This document shows positions 28,203 to 36,699 of a stretch of 64,000 bases of DNA, one piece after another. The position numbers and the translations under genes are program-made. Under the pieces are notes generated by a model that was not told the DNA's origin, searched no databases, and worked only from the letters and a program-made list of their open reading frames with translations. This DNA comes from Chelatococcus composti (lineage in GTDB: Bacteria > Pseudomonadota > Alphaproteobacteria > Rhizobiales > Beijerinckiaceae), in contig NZ_JACHEH010000004.1 in assembly GCF_014201415.1 (NCBI RefSeq), forward strand, positions 372,001-436,000, given 5' to 3'. Position 1 is the stretch's first letter, and each line of letters opens with the position of its first letter.

Positions 28203-29176
28203 CAGCGTCCCCAACCGGTGAACAGGCTGCCAAAGCCGAGCGACTGCTCGGCGAGCAGCGTCGCGAAGAGAAGGAAGAGATAGAGCACGGAGAAGGCGAA
28301 GAGCTGCTGCGCCGCCTTCACCGCCGCCTCTCCCTCGCGGCAACGCAGGACGCGCCAGGCGAGCGCCACCATGCCGAGGCCGGTGATGCCGGCCACCGTG
28401 GCATAGACCGCGCCGCCGAAACCGAGCGCCACCGGCGCAAGGCCCACAGGGGCGAGCAGGAGCGTGTAGAGCATGATCTGCCGGCGCGTCGCGTCCGCGC
28501 CGGCGACGTTCGGCATCATGGGCACGCCGGCGCGGGCGTAGTCCCCGGCCTTGACGAGGGCGAGCGCCCAGAAGTGCGGCGGCGTCCACAGGAAGATGAT
28601 GGCGAACAGCGCGAGCCCGTCGAGGCTGACGTGCCCCGTCACAGCCGCCTCGCCGATCATGGGCGGGAAGGCGCCCGCCGCGCCGCCGATGACGATGTTC
28701 TGCGGCGTCGCCCGCTTGAGCCACATCGTGTAGACGACGGCGTAGAAGAAGATGGTGAAGGCGAGGAAGGCCGCCGCGAACCAGTTCGACGCAAGGCCGA
28801 GCACGAGCACGGAGCCGACCGACAGCGTCATGCCGAAGGCCAGGGCCTCGCCAGGCGCGATGCGGCCGGCCGGGATGGGCCGCTGTGCCGTGCGCGTCAT
28901 CACCGCGTCGATGTCGGCATCCCACCACATGTTGAGGCAGCCCGAGGCGCCGGCACCGATGGCGATGGCGAGCAGCGAAGCGAAGCCGAGCACCGGGTTG
29001 ATGTGGCCGGGCGCAGTCACCATGCCGACGAGCGCCGTGAAGACGACGAGCGACATCACGCGCGGCTTCAGCAGCGCGATGTAGTCGCCGACGCTGCCTC
29101 CATAGACCGACGCATGCCCCGCGCCGGCCGCCTCGCGGCGGCCCGTCTCGGCCAGTCGGTCGCTGATCATCGACAT
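28202..29176 (-). CDS. ctaB: Protoheme IX farnesyltransferase (haem O synthase)
   Basis: UbiA-superfamily membrane enzyme that adds a farnesyl chain to haem b to make haem O, the precursor of haem a. 324 residues with about eight or nine helices. The first aspartate-rich motif is [20 protein letters not shown], the second region is [15 protein letters not shown], and [20 protein letters not shown] lies between. It follows ctaD after a 139-base gap with stem-loops. No haem A synthase (CtaA) is in the window. Confidence 0.97.
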   Translation of the reverse strand: MSMISDRLAETGRREAAGAGHASVYGGSVGDYIALLKPRVMSLVVFTALVGMVTAPGHINPVLGFASLLAIAIGAGASGCLNMWWDADIDAVMTRTAQRPIPAGRIAPGEALAFGMTLSVGSVLVLGLASNWFAAAFLAFTIFFYAVVYTMWLKRATPQNIVIGGAAGAFPPMIGEAAVTGHVSLDGLALFAIIFLWTPPHFWALALVKAGDYARAGVPMMPNVAGADATRRQIMLYTLLLAPVGLAPVALGFGGAVYATVAGITGLGMVALAWRVLRCREGEAAVKAAQQLFAFSVLYLFLLFATLLAEQSLGFGSLFTGWGR

Positions 29177-29218
29177 AACGCCATACCCATTCGGTTCAAC
29201 GCTTCCGGCACCTTCCGG

Positions 29219-29292
29219 TGCCTCCGCCTCTCGGCGGGAGGCCGCATCTCGGCCTCCGGCGGAGAAGCGGCGGCCGGGACCTGCCCGGCCGC
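29219..29292 (-). repeat. Stem-loop cluster between ctaD and ctaB
   Basis: At 29270-29292, GCGGCCGGG and CCCGGCCGC form a perfect 9-bp stem with a 5-base loop. A second stem, slightly bulged, lies at about 29219-29244 (GCCTCCGCC against GGCGGGAGGC). They sit between two cotranscribed genes and lack T-runs, so they more likely set mRNA stability or partial attenuation after ctaD than full termination. Confidence 0.45.
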
Positions 29293-29315
29293 ACGCCTGT
29301 CTCGAAGCCTGAAGA

Positions 29316-30938
29316 TCAGTGGCTGGAGCTCGTGATCTTCGGCAGCGTCTCGTACTGGTGGAACGGAGGCGGCGAGGACAGCGTCCATTCCAGCGTCGTC
29401 GCGCCCACGCCCCACGGGTTGTCGCCTGCCCGCTGCTTGCGGATGAAGGCGAGTGCCACGCCGTAGAAGAAGATCAGCAGGCCCGCGGCAAAGATGTAGG
29501 AACCGATCGAGGAGATCATGTTCCAGCCGGCATAGGCGTCCGGATAGTCCGCATAGCGGCGCGGCATGCCGGCGAGGCCGAGGAAGTGCATCGGGAAGAA
29601 CAGCATGTTCGCACCGATGAACGCCACCCAGAAGTGCAGCTTGCCGATCCAGTCCGGGATCACGTAGCCCGACATCTTCGGGAACCAGTAGTACCAGCCC
29701 GCGAAGAGGGCGAAGACGGCGCCGAGCGACAGCACGTAGTGGAAGTGGGCCACGACGTAGTAGGTGTCGTGCAGAGCGCGGTCGGCACCGGCGTTGGCCA
29801 GCACGACGCCCGTCACGCCGCCGATCGTGAACAGGAAGATGAAGCCGATCGCCCACACCATCGGCGCGGTGAAGCGGATGGAGCCGCCCCACATCGTGGC
29901 GATCCAGGAGAAGATCTTCACGCCCGTCGGCACGGCGATGACCATCGTCGCGAAGACAAAGTAGCGCTGCGTGTCGAGCGACAGGCCCGCCGTGTACATG
30001 TGGTGCGCCCACACGATGAAGCCGACGATGCCGATCGCCACCATGGCGTAGGCCATGCCGAGGTAGCCGAAGATCGGCTTCTTCGAGAAGGTCGACACGA
30101 TGTGGCTGATCACGCCGAAGGCCGGCAGGATCATGATGTACACTTCGGGGTGGCCGAAGAACCAGAACAGGTGCTGGTAGAGGATCGGGTCACCGCCACC
30201 GGCCGGGTCAAAGAAGGTCGTGCCGAAGTTGCGGTCCGTCAGCAGCATGGTGATGGCGCCGGCCAGCACGGGCAGCGACAGCAGCAGCAGGAACGCCGTC
30301 ACCAGCACGCCCCAGGCAAAGAGAGGCATCTTGTGCAGCGTCATGCCCGGCGCGCGCATGTTGAGAATGGTGGTGATGAAGTTGATGGCACCGAGAATCG
30401 AGGCCGCACCGGCGAGGTGCAGCGCCAGGATGCCGAAGTCGAGCGCCGGGCCCGGATGGCCCTGAACGGCCAGCGGCGGATAGACCGTCCAGCCGCCACC
30501 GAAGCCGAGCGAGCCGGGCGCACCCTCCATGAACAGCGACACCACCAGCAGGCCAAAGGCTGCCACGGTGAGCCAGAAGGAGATGTTGTTCATGCGCGGG
30601 AACGCCATGTCCGGCGCACCGATCATGAGCGGCACAAACCAGTTGCCGAACCCGCCGATAAGCGCCGGCATCACCATGAAGAACACCATGATGAGGCCGT
30701 GGGCCGTGACGAAGACGTTGAACGTCTGCGGGTTCGAGAAGATCTGCATGCCCGGCTCCTGGAGCTCGAGCCGCATGCCGATGGACAGTGCACCACCGAC
30801 GAGACCCGCGAAGAGCGCGAAGATCAGGTACAGCGTGCCGATGTCCTTGTGGTTGGTTGAATTCATCCACCGCCGCCAGCCACGCGGCAGGTCGTGGCCG
30901 TGGTCGTGCGCTTCGTGGGATGTTGCCGGCGAAGCCAT
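29316..30938 (-). CDS. ctaD: Cytochrome c oxidase subunit I
   Basis: Catalytic haem a/a3-CuB subunit of the aa3 oxidase. 540 residues with twelve helices. [20 protein letters not shown] holds a haem a ligand region, the CuB/cross-linked Tyr site is [20 protein letters not shown], the second CuB histidine pair is [11 protein letters not shown], and [20 protein letters not shown] carries the last haem ligands. This is a type A haem-copper oxidase with an intact HPEVY motif. It is 68 bases after ctaC. Confidence 0.98.
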   Translation of the reverse strand: MASPATSHEAHDHGHDLPRGWRRWMNSTNHKDIGTLYLIFALFAGLVGGALSIGMRLELQEPGMQIFSNPQTFNVFVTAHGLIMVFFMVMPALIGGFGNWFVPLMIGAPDMAFPRMNNISFWLTVAAFGLLVVSLFMEGAPGSLGFGGGWTVYPPLAVQGHPGPALDFGILALHLAGAASILGAINFITTILNMRAPGMTLHKMPLFAWGVLVTAFLLLLSLPVLAGAITMLLTDRNFGTTFFDPAGGGDPILYQHLFWFFGHPEVYIMILPAFGVISHIVSTFSKKPIFGYLGMAYAMVAIGIVGFIVWAHHMYTAGLSLDTQRYFVFATMVIAVPTGVKIFSWIATMWGGSIRFTAPMVWAIGFIFLFTIGGVTGVVLANAGADRALHDTYYVVAHFHYVLSLGAVFALFAGWYYWFPKMSGYVIPDWIGKLHFWVAFIGANMLFFPMHFLGLAGMPRRYADYPDAYAGWNMISSIGSYIFAAGLLIFFYGVALAFIRKQRAGDNPWGVGATTLEWTLSSPPPFHQYETLPKITSSSH

Positions 30939-31006
30939 TTGCTCAGCTCCTCGTCAGGCCATTGTTTCTTGTTGTCGGCCGTAATGGGCCGCGACGGTTC
31001 GACGGA

Positions 31007-31861
31007 TCATTCGGCCGCGGGCACGCGGCTCGCCACCGTCACGGGACGGCCCGTGGCGGCAAACTTCTGCCTCGCCTCGGCGAGCCAGGCGGAATACTCC
31101 TCCTCGCTCACCACGCGGATGGCGATGGGCATGAAGGCGTGGTTCTGCCCGCACAGCTCAGAGCACTGGCCATAGTAGACGCCCTCGCGCTCGGCCCGGA
31201 ACCAGGTCTCGTTGAGGCGGCCCGGCACGGCGTCGATCTTGATGCCGAAGGACGGCACCGCGAAGGAATGGATCACGTCAGCGGCCGTCACCTGCACCAG
31301 AATGTTCTTGTTCACCGGCACGACAACCTCGTTGTCGGTGGCGAGCAGGCGCGGCTGGCCGGGCTGCAGCTGGTCGTCCGGCACCATGTTGGCGTCGAAG
31401 CTGAAAGCCTCGCCCTCGTTGCCGGGATACTCGTAGGACCAGTACCAGGCATGCCCCGTCGCCTTGATCACGAGATCGGCCTGCGGCGGCACGAGCTGCA
31501 GCTTGAGCAGGCGGAAGGACGGCACCGCGATGACGATGAGGATGAGGACCGGCACCACGGTCCAGATCACCTCGATCATCGTGTTGTGCGTCGTCTTCGA
31601 GGGGGTCGGGTTCGCCTTCTCGTTGAAGCGCACCATCACGTAGACGAGGAGCGCCAGAACGAAGAGCACGATGCCGCTGATCAGCCACAGGAGGCCGTTA
31701 TGGAACTGGCCGATGTAGTGGGCGACCTCGGTCACCGGCACCTGGAGGCCCATTTGCCAGGGCGAGGGCTGGCCGACGCCAGCAAGCGCCGGCTGCGCCA
31801 GTGCGGCGAAGGCGAGCGTCAGCGCAAACAAGGGCCGAAAACGAAGAAAATCGATCCGCAT
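31007..31861 (-). CDS. ctaC: Cytochrome c oxidase subunit II
   Basis: CuA-bearing subunit that receives electrons from cytochrome c. 284 residues from the ATG at 31861, with a signal peptide (MRIDFLRFRPLFALTLAFAA then LAQPALA), two membrane helices (about 55-75 and 98-118) and the cupredoxin domain. CuA ligands are in YYGQCSELCGQNHAFMPIAI and an upstream His in IHSFAVPSFG; the aromatic electron-entry patch is GHAWYWSYEYPG. First gene of the cta run; a possible FNR/FixK-like site lies 122 bases upstream. Longer reading to 32080 is only an open frame. Confidence 0.97.
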   Translation of the reverse strand: MRIDFLRFRPLFALTLAFAALAQPALAGVGQPSPWQMGLQVPVTEVAHYIGQFHNGLLWLISGIVLFVLALLVYVMVRFNEKANPTPSKTTHNTMIEVIWTVVPVLILIVIAVPSFRLLKLQLVPPQADLVIKATGHAWYWSYEYPGNEGEAFSFDANMVPDDQLQPGQPRLLATDNEVVVPVNKNILVQVTAADVIHSFAVPSFGIKIDAVPGRLNETWFRAEREGVYYGQCSELCGQNHAFMPIAIRVVSEEEYSAWLAEARQKFAATGRPVTVASRVPAAE

Positions 31862-31982
31862 CGGTCGTCCGGAGCTCCCGTGGTCGGCGGGGCGCGGTTC
31901 CCGGTCTCTCGTCTCGACGAACCGTCCGCCATCGTTCCGTGATACGCAAAACGACGGGCGGCGCACACGACGCCCCCTGTCT

Positions 31983-31996
31983 TTGATCCAGAGCAA
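31983..31996. promoter_or_regulatory. FNR/FixK-like half-perfect box upstream of ctaC
   Basis: TTGATCCAGAGCAA differs by one base from the symmetric TTGAT-N4-ATCAA consensus of FNR/FixK activators. Position upstream of an oxygen-reducing oxidase operon makes oxygen control plausible, but the match is imperfect. Confidence 0.35.
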
Positions 31997-32192
31997 AGAC
32001 CACAACCCGGCGTGCGGCGCAACGGTGTCGTTAAAATCATTCCATGCGGCATAAACGCGCGAGCCACGTTCTCCCCGCATTTTCCCGTTTGTTTCGCCAA
32101 AGTGATGGCTTGCGGTGCCACGGAAGGCCCACCGTTCTTGACAGCCGCAGGCAAGGCATGTTCGGAAACATCCTTCAACGATAGCAGCAGGC

Positions 32193-32230
32193 GCGGCCGC
32201 CGGGTGTGCGAATCGTTCGCACGCGGCCGC
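32193..32230 (+). repeat. Long two-part hairpin in the ialB leader
   Basis: The inner stem is GTGCGAA and TTCGCAC with a TCG loop (32206-32222); the outer arms are two copies of the self-complementary octamer GCGGCCGC (32193-32200 and 32223-32230), with a 5-base bulge on the left arm. It ends 39 bases before the ialB start codon. It could be a leader structure or, on DNA level, a binding site; there is no T-run. Confidence 0.45.
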
Positions 32231-32269
32231 AATGTCCGGCCCAAACCGTCTCGAGAGAAAGCCACGCGA

Positions 32270-32797
32270 ATGTTGCGCCGTTCATCTGCTCCGCGTCTCC
32301 TGCCCCGTGCCGCAGCCCTGGCCGCTGCACTTGCGGGCATCCTCGTGAGTGGCCAGGCCGCTCTCGCCCAGGGCGCCATCAGGGATACGACCGGCCACTG
32401 GCAGACGCGCTGCGAAACTCCGCCGGGCGCGCAGAAGGAGCAGTGCGCCATCGTGCAGAGTGTCGCGGCCGAGGACCGGCCCAACGTGACGCTGGTCGTC
32501 ATTGTGCTGAAGACGGCGGACGGCCAGAGCCGCCTGCTGCGCGTGGTGGCGCCGCTCGGCGTGCTGCTGCCGGCGGGCCTGGGCCTCAAGATCGACGACA
32601 CGGACATCGGCCGTGCCGGTTTCGTGCGCTGCCTCAACACGGGCTGCATTGCCGAGGTGCTGATGGACGACAACCTGCTCGGCCAGCTGCGCGCCGGCAA
32701 GACGGCCACGTTCGTCGTCTTCCAGACACCGGAGGAGGGCATCGGTATCCCGGTGTCACTCGACGGCTTCGGCGCCGGCTTCGACAAGCTGCCCTGA
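32270..32797 (+). CDS. Invasion-associated locus B (IalB) family protein
   Basis: 175 residues from the ATG at 32270. A signal peptide (MLRRSSAPRLLPRAAALAAA then LAGILVSGQAALA) precedes a periplasmic domain with the family's TTGHWQTRCETPPGAQKEQC and the later GFVRCLNTGCIAEVLMD, whose cysteines probably form disulphides. IalB-type proteins were named in Bartonella but are widespread and mostly uncharacterised in free-living alphaproteobacteria, so the name does not imply virulence. Followed after 45 bases by a lipoprotein gene. Confidence 0.9.
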   Translation: MLRRSSAPRLLPRAAALAAALAGILVSGQAALAQGAIRDTTGHWQTRCETPPGAQKEQCAIVQSVAAEDRPNVTLVVIVLKTADGQSRLLRVVAPLGVLLPAGLGLKIDDTDIGRAGFVRCLNTGCIAEVLMDDNLLGQLRAGKTATFVVFQTPEEGIGIPVSLDGFGAGFDKLP

Positions 32798-32842
32798 GGG
32801 GCGCGACGGCACGGACGGATCAATAGAAGACGGGTGGAAACG

Positions 32843-33430
32843 ATGCGGTCTGCGGTTTTGCTGGTCTCCCTCGCGGGTCTGCTTGCGGCATGCAGTTCAA
32901 CCTCCGACGGCGGATCGGCCGAGGGCGGTTCTGCGCTCAGCAATCTGTTGCGCTATGGCAGCACCACCTTGCCCGAGCAGCGTCAGGCGCCGCCGGACGA
33001 CGTCATCTGCCCTTATGTCTTCATCTCCGACGGTGGGTCGGCCGTGCGCGTGGGCGGCGAGAGCAATGCCTCCCTGCGCTACCAGCTCACGATTTCCGAG
33101 ACGGCGCGCGAGTGCACGGCGCTGCCGAACGGCGGCATGACGATCAAGGTCGGCGTGCAGGGCCTCGCGCTCCTCGGCCCCGCGGGCGGACCGGGCACCT
33201 TCTCCTCGCCCTTCCACGTCACCATCCGTGATGGCAACCGCATCCTCGCCTCGCGCTCGCGCACCGTCTCCGTCACTGTTCCGCGCGGCCAGACGCAGGG
33301 CGAATACATGTTCGTGGAGGACGGCTTCACCGTGCCGCCGGACGCCATGAGCGACAACGTCATCATCGAGGTCGGCTTCGGCCGCGGCCCGTCGCAGGCC
33401 GCTCCCGCGCGCAGCACCCGCCGGCGCTGA
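32843..33430 (+). CDS. Putative lipoprotein, function unknown
   Basis: 195 residues. MRSAVLLVSLAGLLAACSST has a perfect lipobox (LAAC), so it should be lipidated at Cys20. The mature part is beta-rich and ends in an Arg-rich tail (SQAAPARSTRRR). Two later cysteines (VICPYVF and ARECTALP) may form a disulphide. I do not recognise a named family, though similar lipoproteins neighbour ialB-type genes. An in-frame GTG at 32834 is a poorer start. It is the end of the ialB transcript. Confidence 0.75.
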   Translation: MRSAVLLVSLAGLLAACSSTSDGGSAEGGSALSNLLRYGSTTLPEQRQAPPDDVICPYVFISDGGSAVRVGGESNASLRYQLTISETARECTALPNGGMTIKVGVQGLALLGPAGGPGTFSSPFHVTIRDGNRILASRSRTVSVTVPRGQTQGEYMFVEDGFTVPPDAMSDNVIIEVGFGRGPSQAAPARSTRRR

Positions 33431-33440
33431 TGGCCCGGAC

Positions 33441-33480
33441 ACGGGCGGGGCGGCTCCTGTCAAGCCCCCGCCCTGCCCGT
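33441..33480 (+). terminator. Long stem-loop after the lipoprotein gene
   Basis: ACGGGCGGGGCGG pairs with CCGCCCTGCCCGT (13-bp stem, one mismatch) around a 14-base loop, 10 bases after the stop codon and before the glycine riboswitch. No T-run follows. Confidence 0.45.
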
Positions 33481-33533
33481 TGACAGGACCGGCGCCGCGC
33501 TTCATGACTGGCGCGTCAACGTCGATGATCCCC

Positions 33534-33718
33534 GCGGGAGAGTTCGCCGCGTGCCTGGCACGCGCGACGCCGAAGGCGCAACCGCCCCGGACACGCTCAG
33601 GCCCAAGGACCGCGCGGGAGCTGACACTCTGGAGAGCGGGCCTGTCCAGCGGCAGGCCCCACCGAAGGGGGTAACCCGGCCAGCCGGGGAAATCTCTCAG
33701 GTTCCCGGACAGAGGGGG
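33534..33718 (+). ncRNA. Tandem glycine riboswitch
   Basis: Two consecutive aptamers with the conserved cores of the gcvT motif. Aptamer 1 (about 33534-33636) has GCGGGAGAG, GCCGAAGGCGCAACC and CTCAGGCCCAAGGACCG, then the linker ACTCTGGAGAG. Aptamer 2 (about 33637-33718) has CACCGAAGGGGGTAACCC, CTCTCAGGTTCCCGGACAGA and GGGG. It lies 52 bases before gcvT. Glycine binding normally turns on glycine cleavage genes. Downstream, CGGGCA and TGCCCG (about 33725-33738) could be part of the expression platform. Confidence 0.95.
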
Positions 33719-33769
33719 CGCGAGCGGGCATCTGCCCGATCGCGAATCCTGTCGCGCGAGGAACCGTCG

Positions 33770-34906
33770 ATGGCGTCTTCACCCCCGGGCTCTGCCCCGC
33801 TCCGGCATACGCCGCTGCACAGCCGACACGTGGCGCTCGGCGCCCGCATGGTGCCCTTTGCCGGCTACGACATGCCGGTGCAATATGCCAAGGGCATCAT
33901 TGCCGAGCATCAGCATACCCGCAAAGCGGCCGGGTTGTTCGATGTGTCGCACATGGGCCAGCTCGCCCTCGTCGGCCCGGACCATGCCAGCGTCTCCCGC
34001 GCGCTTGAGGCACTGGTGCCGGCGGACATCCTCGGCCTCGTCCCCGGCCAGCAGCGCTACAGCCAGCTTCTCAACGACCAGGGCGGCATCATCGACGACC
34101 TGATGGTGACCCGGCCCCTCGACAGCGACGACCGCCTGCTCCTCGTCGTCAACGCCGCTTGCAAGGAAGGGGACATCCGCCACATCCGGCAGCACCTGCC
34201 GGAGGGCGTTGGCCTCGAGGTCCTCGACGACCGCGCGCTCCTTGCGTTGCAGGGCCCGGAGGCCGAGGCGGTACTCGCCCGCCATGCGCCGGAGGCCAGG
34301 AATCTCTCCTTCATGACGGCTGCCCCGATGCAGGTCGCCGGAAGCGCCTGCCACGTCTCGCGCTCCGGCTACACGGGCGAGGACGGCTTCGAGATCTCTG
34401 TGCCGGCCGACCGGGCCGGCGCGCTGTGGGACCTGCTCCTCGCCGAGCCGGAGGTCGAGCCCGTCGGGCTCGGCGCGCGTGATTCGCTGCGCCTCGAAGC
34501 GGGCCTGTGCCTCTACGGCCACGACATCAACGAGGAAACATCGCCCGTCGAGGCGGGCCTCGCCTGGTCGATCCAGCGGCGCCGGCGGCAGGAGGGCGGC
34601 TTCCCCGGCTCCCACCGCATCCTGGAGGAGCTGGAGAACGGCCCGCTGCGCAGGCGCATCGGGTTGCAGCCCGAGGGGCGCATGCCGGCGCGCGAGGGCA
34701 CGGAGATCAAGGATGCTGCGGGAGAGCTCGTGGGCGAGGTGACGTCCGGCGGCTTCGCCCCGACGCTCGGTGCCCCCGTGGCCATGGGCTACGTGGCGAG
34801 CGACTTCGCCCGCGAGGGCACGCAGCTCACCCTCGTCGTCCGCGGCAAGGAGATTCCGGCGCAAGTCGTGCCGATGCCCTTCGTCGCGCATCGCTACAAG
34901 CGCTGA
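33770..34906 (+). CDS. gcvT: Aminomethyltransferase (glycine cleavage T protein)
   Basis: Transfers the methylene group from lipoyl-bound aminomethyl to tetrahydrofolate and releases ammonia. 378 residues from the ATG at 33770. Key stretches are [20 protein letters not shown] at the N-terminus, [28 protein letters not shown] (folate site region), and [20 protein letters not shown]. The frame is open upstream through the riboswitch, but that part is not coding. First gene of gcvT-H-PA-PB. Confidence 0.97.
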   Translation: MASSPPGSAPLRHTPLHSRHVALGARMVPFAGYDMPVQYAKGIIAEHQHTRKAAGLFDVSHMGQLALVGPDHASVSRALEALVPADILGLVPGQQRYSQLLNDQGGIIDDLMVTRPLDSDDRLLLVVNAACKEGDIRHIRQHLPEGVGLEVLDDRALLALQGPEAEAVLARHAPEARNLSFMTAAPMQVAGSACHVSRSGYTGEDGFEISVPADRAGALWDLLLAEPEVEPVGLGARDSLRLEAGLCLYGHDINEETSPVEAGLAWSIQRRRRQEGGFPGSHRILEELENGPLRRRIGLQPEGRMPAREGTEIKDAAGELVGEVTSGGFAPTLGAPVAMGYVASDFAREGTQLTLVVRGKEIPAQVVPMPFVAHRYKR

Positions 34907-34954
34907 CGCGAGAACCGCCCCGCAAGGGCCTGACAGCTTTCAGAGGATCGACAG

Positions 34955-35329
34955 ATGACCACCTACTACACCAAGGACCACGAATATATCCGCGTCGAGG
35001 GCGACACCGGCACGGTGGGCATTTCCGACTACGCCCAGAGCCAGCTGGGCGACGTGGTGTTCGTCGAGCTGCCCGCCGTCGGCAAGACGCTGACGAAGGG
35101 CGCCGAAGCCGCCGTCGTCGAGAGCGTCAAGGCGGCGAGCGAGGTCTATGCCCCGGTCTCCGGCGAGGTCATCGCCGTCAACAGCGCCATCGAGGAGACG
35201 CCCGCCACGGTCAACGAGGATCCGCTCGGCGACGGCTGGTTCCTGAAGATTCGCCTCAGCAACGCCGGCGAGCTCCAGGAGCTGATGACCGAAGAGCAGT
35301 ACGAAGACTATCTCAAGACGATTTCCTGA
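34955..35329 (+). CDS. gcvH: Glycine cleavage system H protein
   Basis: Lipoyl carrier shuttling between P, T and L proteins. 124 residues. The lipoylated lysine is Lys59 in [17 protein letters not shown]. The N-terminal [20 protein letters not shown] and C-terminal [17 protein letters not shown] are standard. Ribosome site GAGGAT, 48 bases after gcvT. Confidence 0.98.
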   Translation: MTTYYTKDHEYIRVEGDTGTVGISDYAQSQLGDVVFVELPAVGKTLTKGAEAAVVESVKAASEVYAPVSGEVIAVNSAIEETPATVNEDPLGDGWFLKIRLSNAGELQELMTEEQYEDYLKTIS

Positions 35330-35358
35330 CTGCGAACGGGCGATTGGGACGAAGCCGC

Positions 35359-36699
35359 ATGCGCTACCTGCCGCTAACCGACGCCGACCGCAGCGAGATG
35401 CTTGCGCGCATCGGCGTCGCCTCCATCGACGAGCTCTTCACCGACATCCCCGAACGCATGCGCATGAAGGCCCCGGCCGACCTGCCGCGGGCCAAGGGCG
35501 AGCTGGAAGTGGAGCGTCACCTGGGCGCCATGGCCGCGCGCAACGTGCCGGCCTCGTCCGTACCCTTCTTCATCGGCGCCGGCGCCTACAAGCACCATGT
35601 GCCGGCGACGGTGGACCATCTCATCCAGCGGTCGGAATTCCTGACGAGCTACACGCCCTACCAGCCCGAGATCGCACAGGGCACGCTGCAGTACCTCTTC
35701 GAGTTCCAGACGCAGGTGGCGATGCTCACCGGCATGGAGGTGGCCAACGCCTCCATGTACGACGGCTCCACCGCCACGGCCGAGGCCGTGCTGATGGCGC
35801 ACCGCGTGACTCGGCGGCACAAGGCCGTGCTCTCCGGCGGGCTGCATCCCCATTACGCCGAGGTCGTCGAGACCCTGTCCCGCCTCGCCGGCCACGAGGT
35901 CCAGCGCCTCACGCCGGATGTCACGGCGAAGGAGGACCTGCTGACGGCCATCGACGACAGCGTCTCCTGCGTCGTCGTGCAGACGCCCGACGTCTTCGGC
36001 AACCTGCGTGATCTGCGGGCTGTGGCCGACAAGGCGCACGCGCACGGCGCGCTCCTCGTCGCCGTCTTCACCGAGGCCGTGTCGCTGGGCGTCGTCGAGG
36101 CGCCCGGCGCCATGGGCGCCGACATCGTGGTGGGCGAAGGACAGTCCATTGGCAATGCCCTGTCCTTCGGCGGCCCCTATGTCGGCCTCTTTGCCACCCG
36201 GCAGAAGTTCGTGCGCCAGATGCCTGGCCGCCTGGCCGGCGAGACCGTGGATGCCGAGGGGCGGCGCGGCTTCGTGCTGACGCTTTCCACGCGCGAGCAG
36301 CACATCCGCCGCGACAAGGCCACGTCGAACATCTGCACCAACTCGGGCCTGTGCTGCCTCGCCTTCACCATCCATCTGTCGCTGCTGGGCGAAGAGGGGC
36401 TGACGCGGCTCGCCCGCATCAACCACGCCAATGCGGTGAAGCTGGCCGACGCCGTCTCGGCTGTGCCGGGCGTCGAGGTGCTCAACGAGACCTTCTTCAA
36501 CGAGTTCACGCTGCGGCTTCCCAAGCCTGCGGCTGCTGTCGTGGAGGCCATGGCTGACCGCCACGTGCTCGCCGGCGTGCCGGTGTCGCGCCTGCTGCCC
36601 GGCGCCGGCCTCGACGACCTGCTGCTCGTCGCCTCCACCGAAGTGAATACCGACGCCGACCGGGCGGCCTTCGTCTCCGCCCTTACGGAGGTGCTGTGA
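35359..36699 (+). CDS. gcvPA: Glycine dehydrogenase (decarboxylating), subunit 1
   Basis: N-terminal half of P protein as a separate subunit. 446 residues. [20 protein letters not shown] at the start, [40 protein letters not shown] and [20 protein letters not shown] are diagnostic. Subunit 1 lacks the PLP lysine, which is in subunit 2. It begins 29 bases after gcvH and its stop overlaps the gcvPB start by one base (TGATG). Confidence 0.97.
   Translation: MRYLPLTDADRSEMLARIGVASIDELFTDIPERMRMKAPADLPRAKGELEVERHLGAMAARNVPASSVPFFIGAGAYKHHVPATVDHLIQRSEFLTSYTPYQPEIAQGTLQYLFEFQTQVAMLTGMEVANASMYDGSTATAEAVLMAHRVTRRHKAVLSGGLHPHYAEVVETLSRLAGHEVQRLTPDVTAKEDLLTAIDDSVSCVVVQTPDVFGNLRDLRAVADKAHAHGALLVAVFTEAVSLGVVEAPGAMGADIVVGEGQSIGNALSFGGPYVGLFATRQKFVRQMPGRLAGETVDAEGRRGFVLTLSTREQHIRRDKATSNICTNSGLCCLAFTIHLSLLGEEGLTRLARINHANAVKLADAVSAVPGVEVLNETFFNEFTLRLPKPAAAVVEAMADRHVLAGVPVSRLLPGAGLDDLLLVASTEVNTDADRAAFVSALTEVL

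Larger units (their letters stand above)
31862..32269. other. 408-base divergent intergenic region, ctaC / ialB
   Basis: No gene-like frame on either strand. It contains an FNR/FixK-like box (31983-31996), a TTGACA at 32138-32143 without a good -10 for the ialB side, a small inverted repeat ATGTT-CGGA-AACAT (32158-32171), and a large hairpin just before ialB (32193-32230). Confidence 0.6.

Noticed and set aside
32138-32166. Promoter of ialB at TTGACA (32138)
   Set aside because: The -35 is good, but with a 16-18-base spacer there is no acceptable -10 (TTCGGA), so it was not listed.
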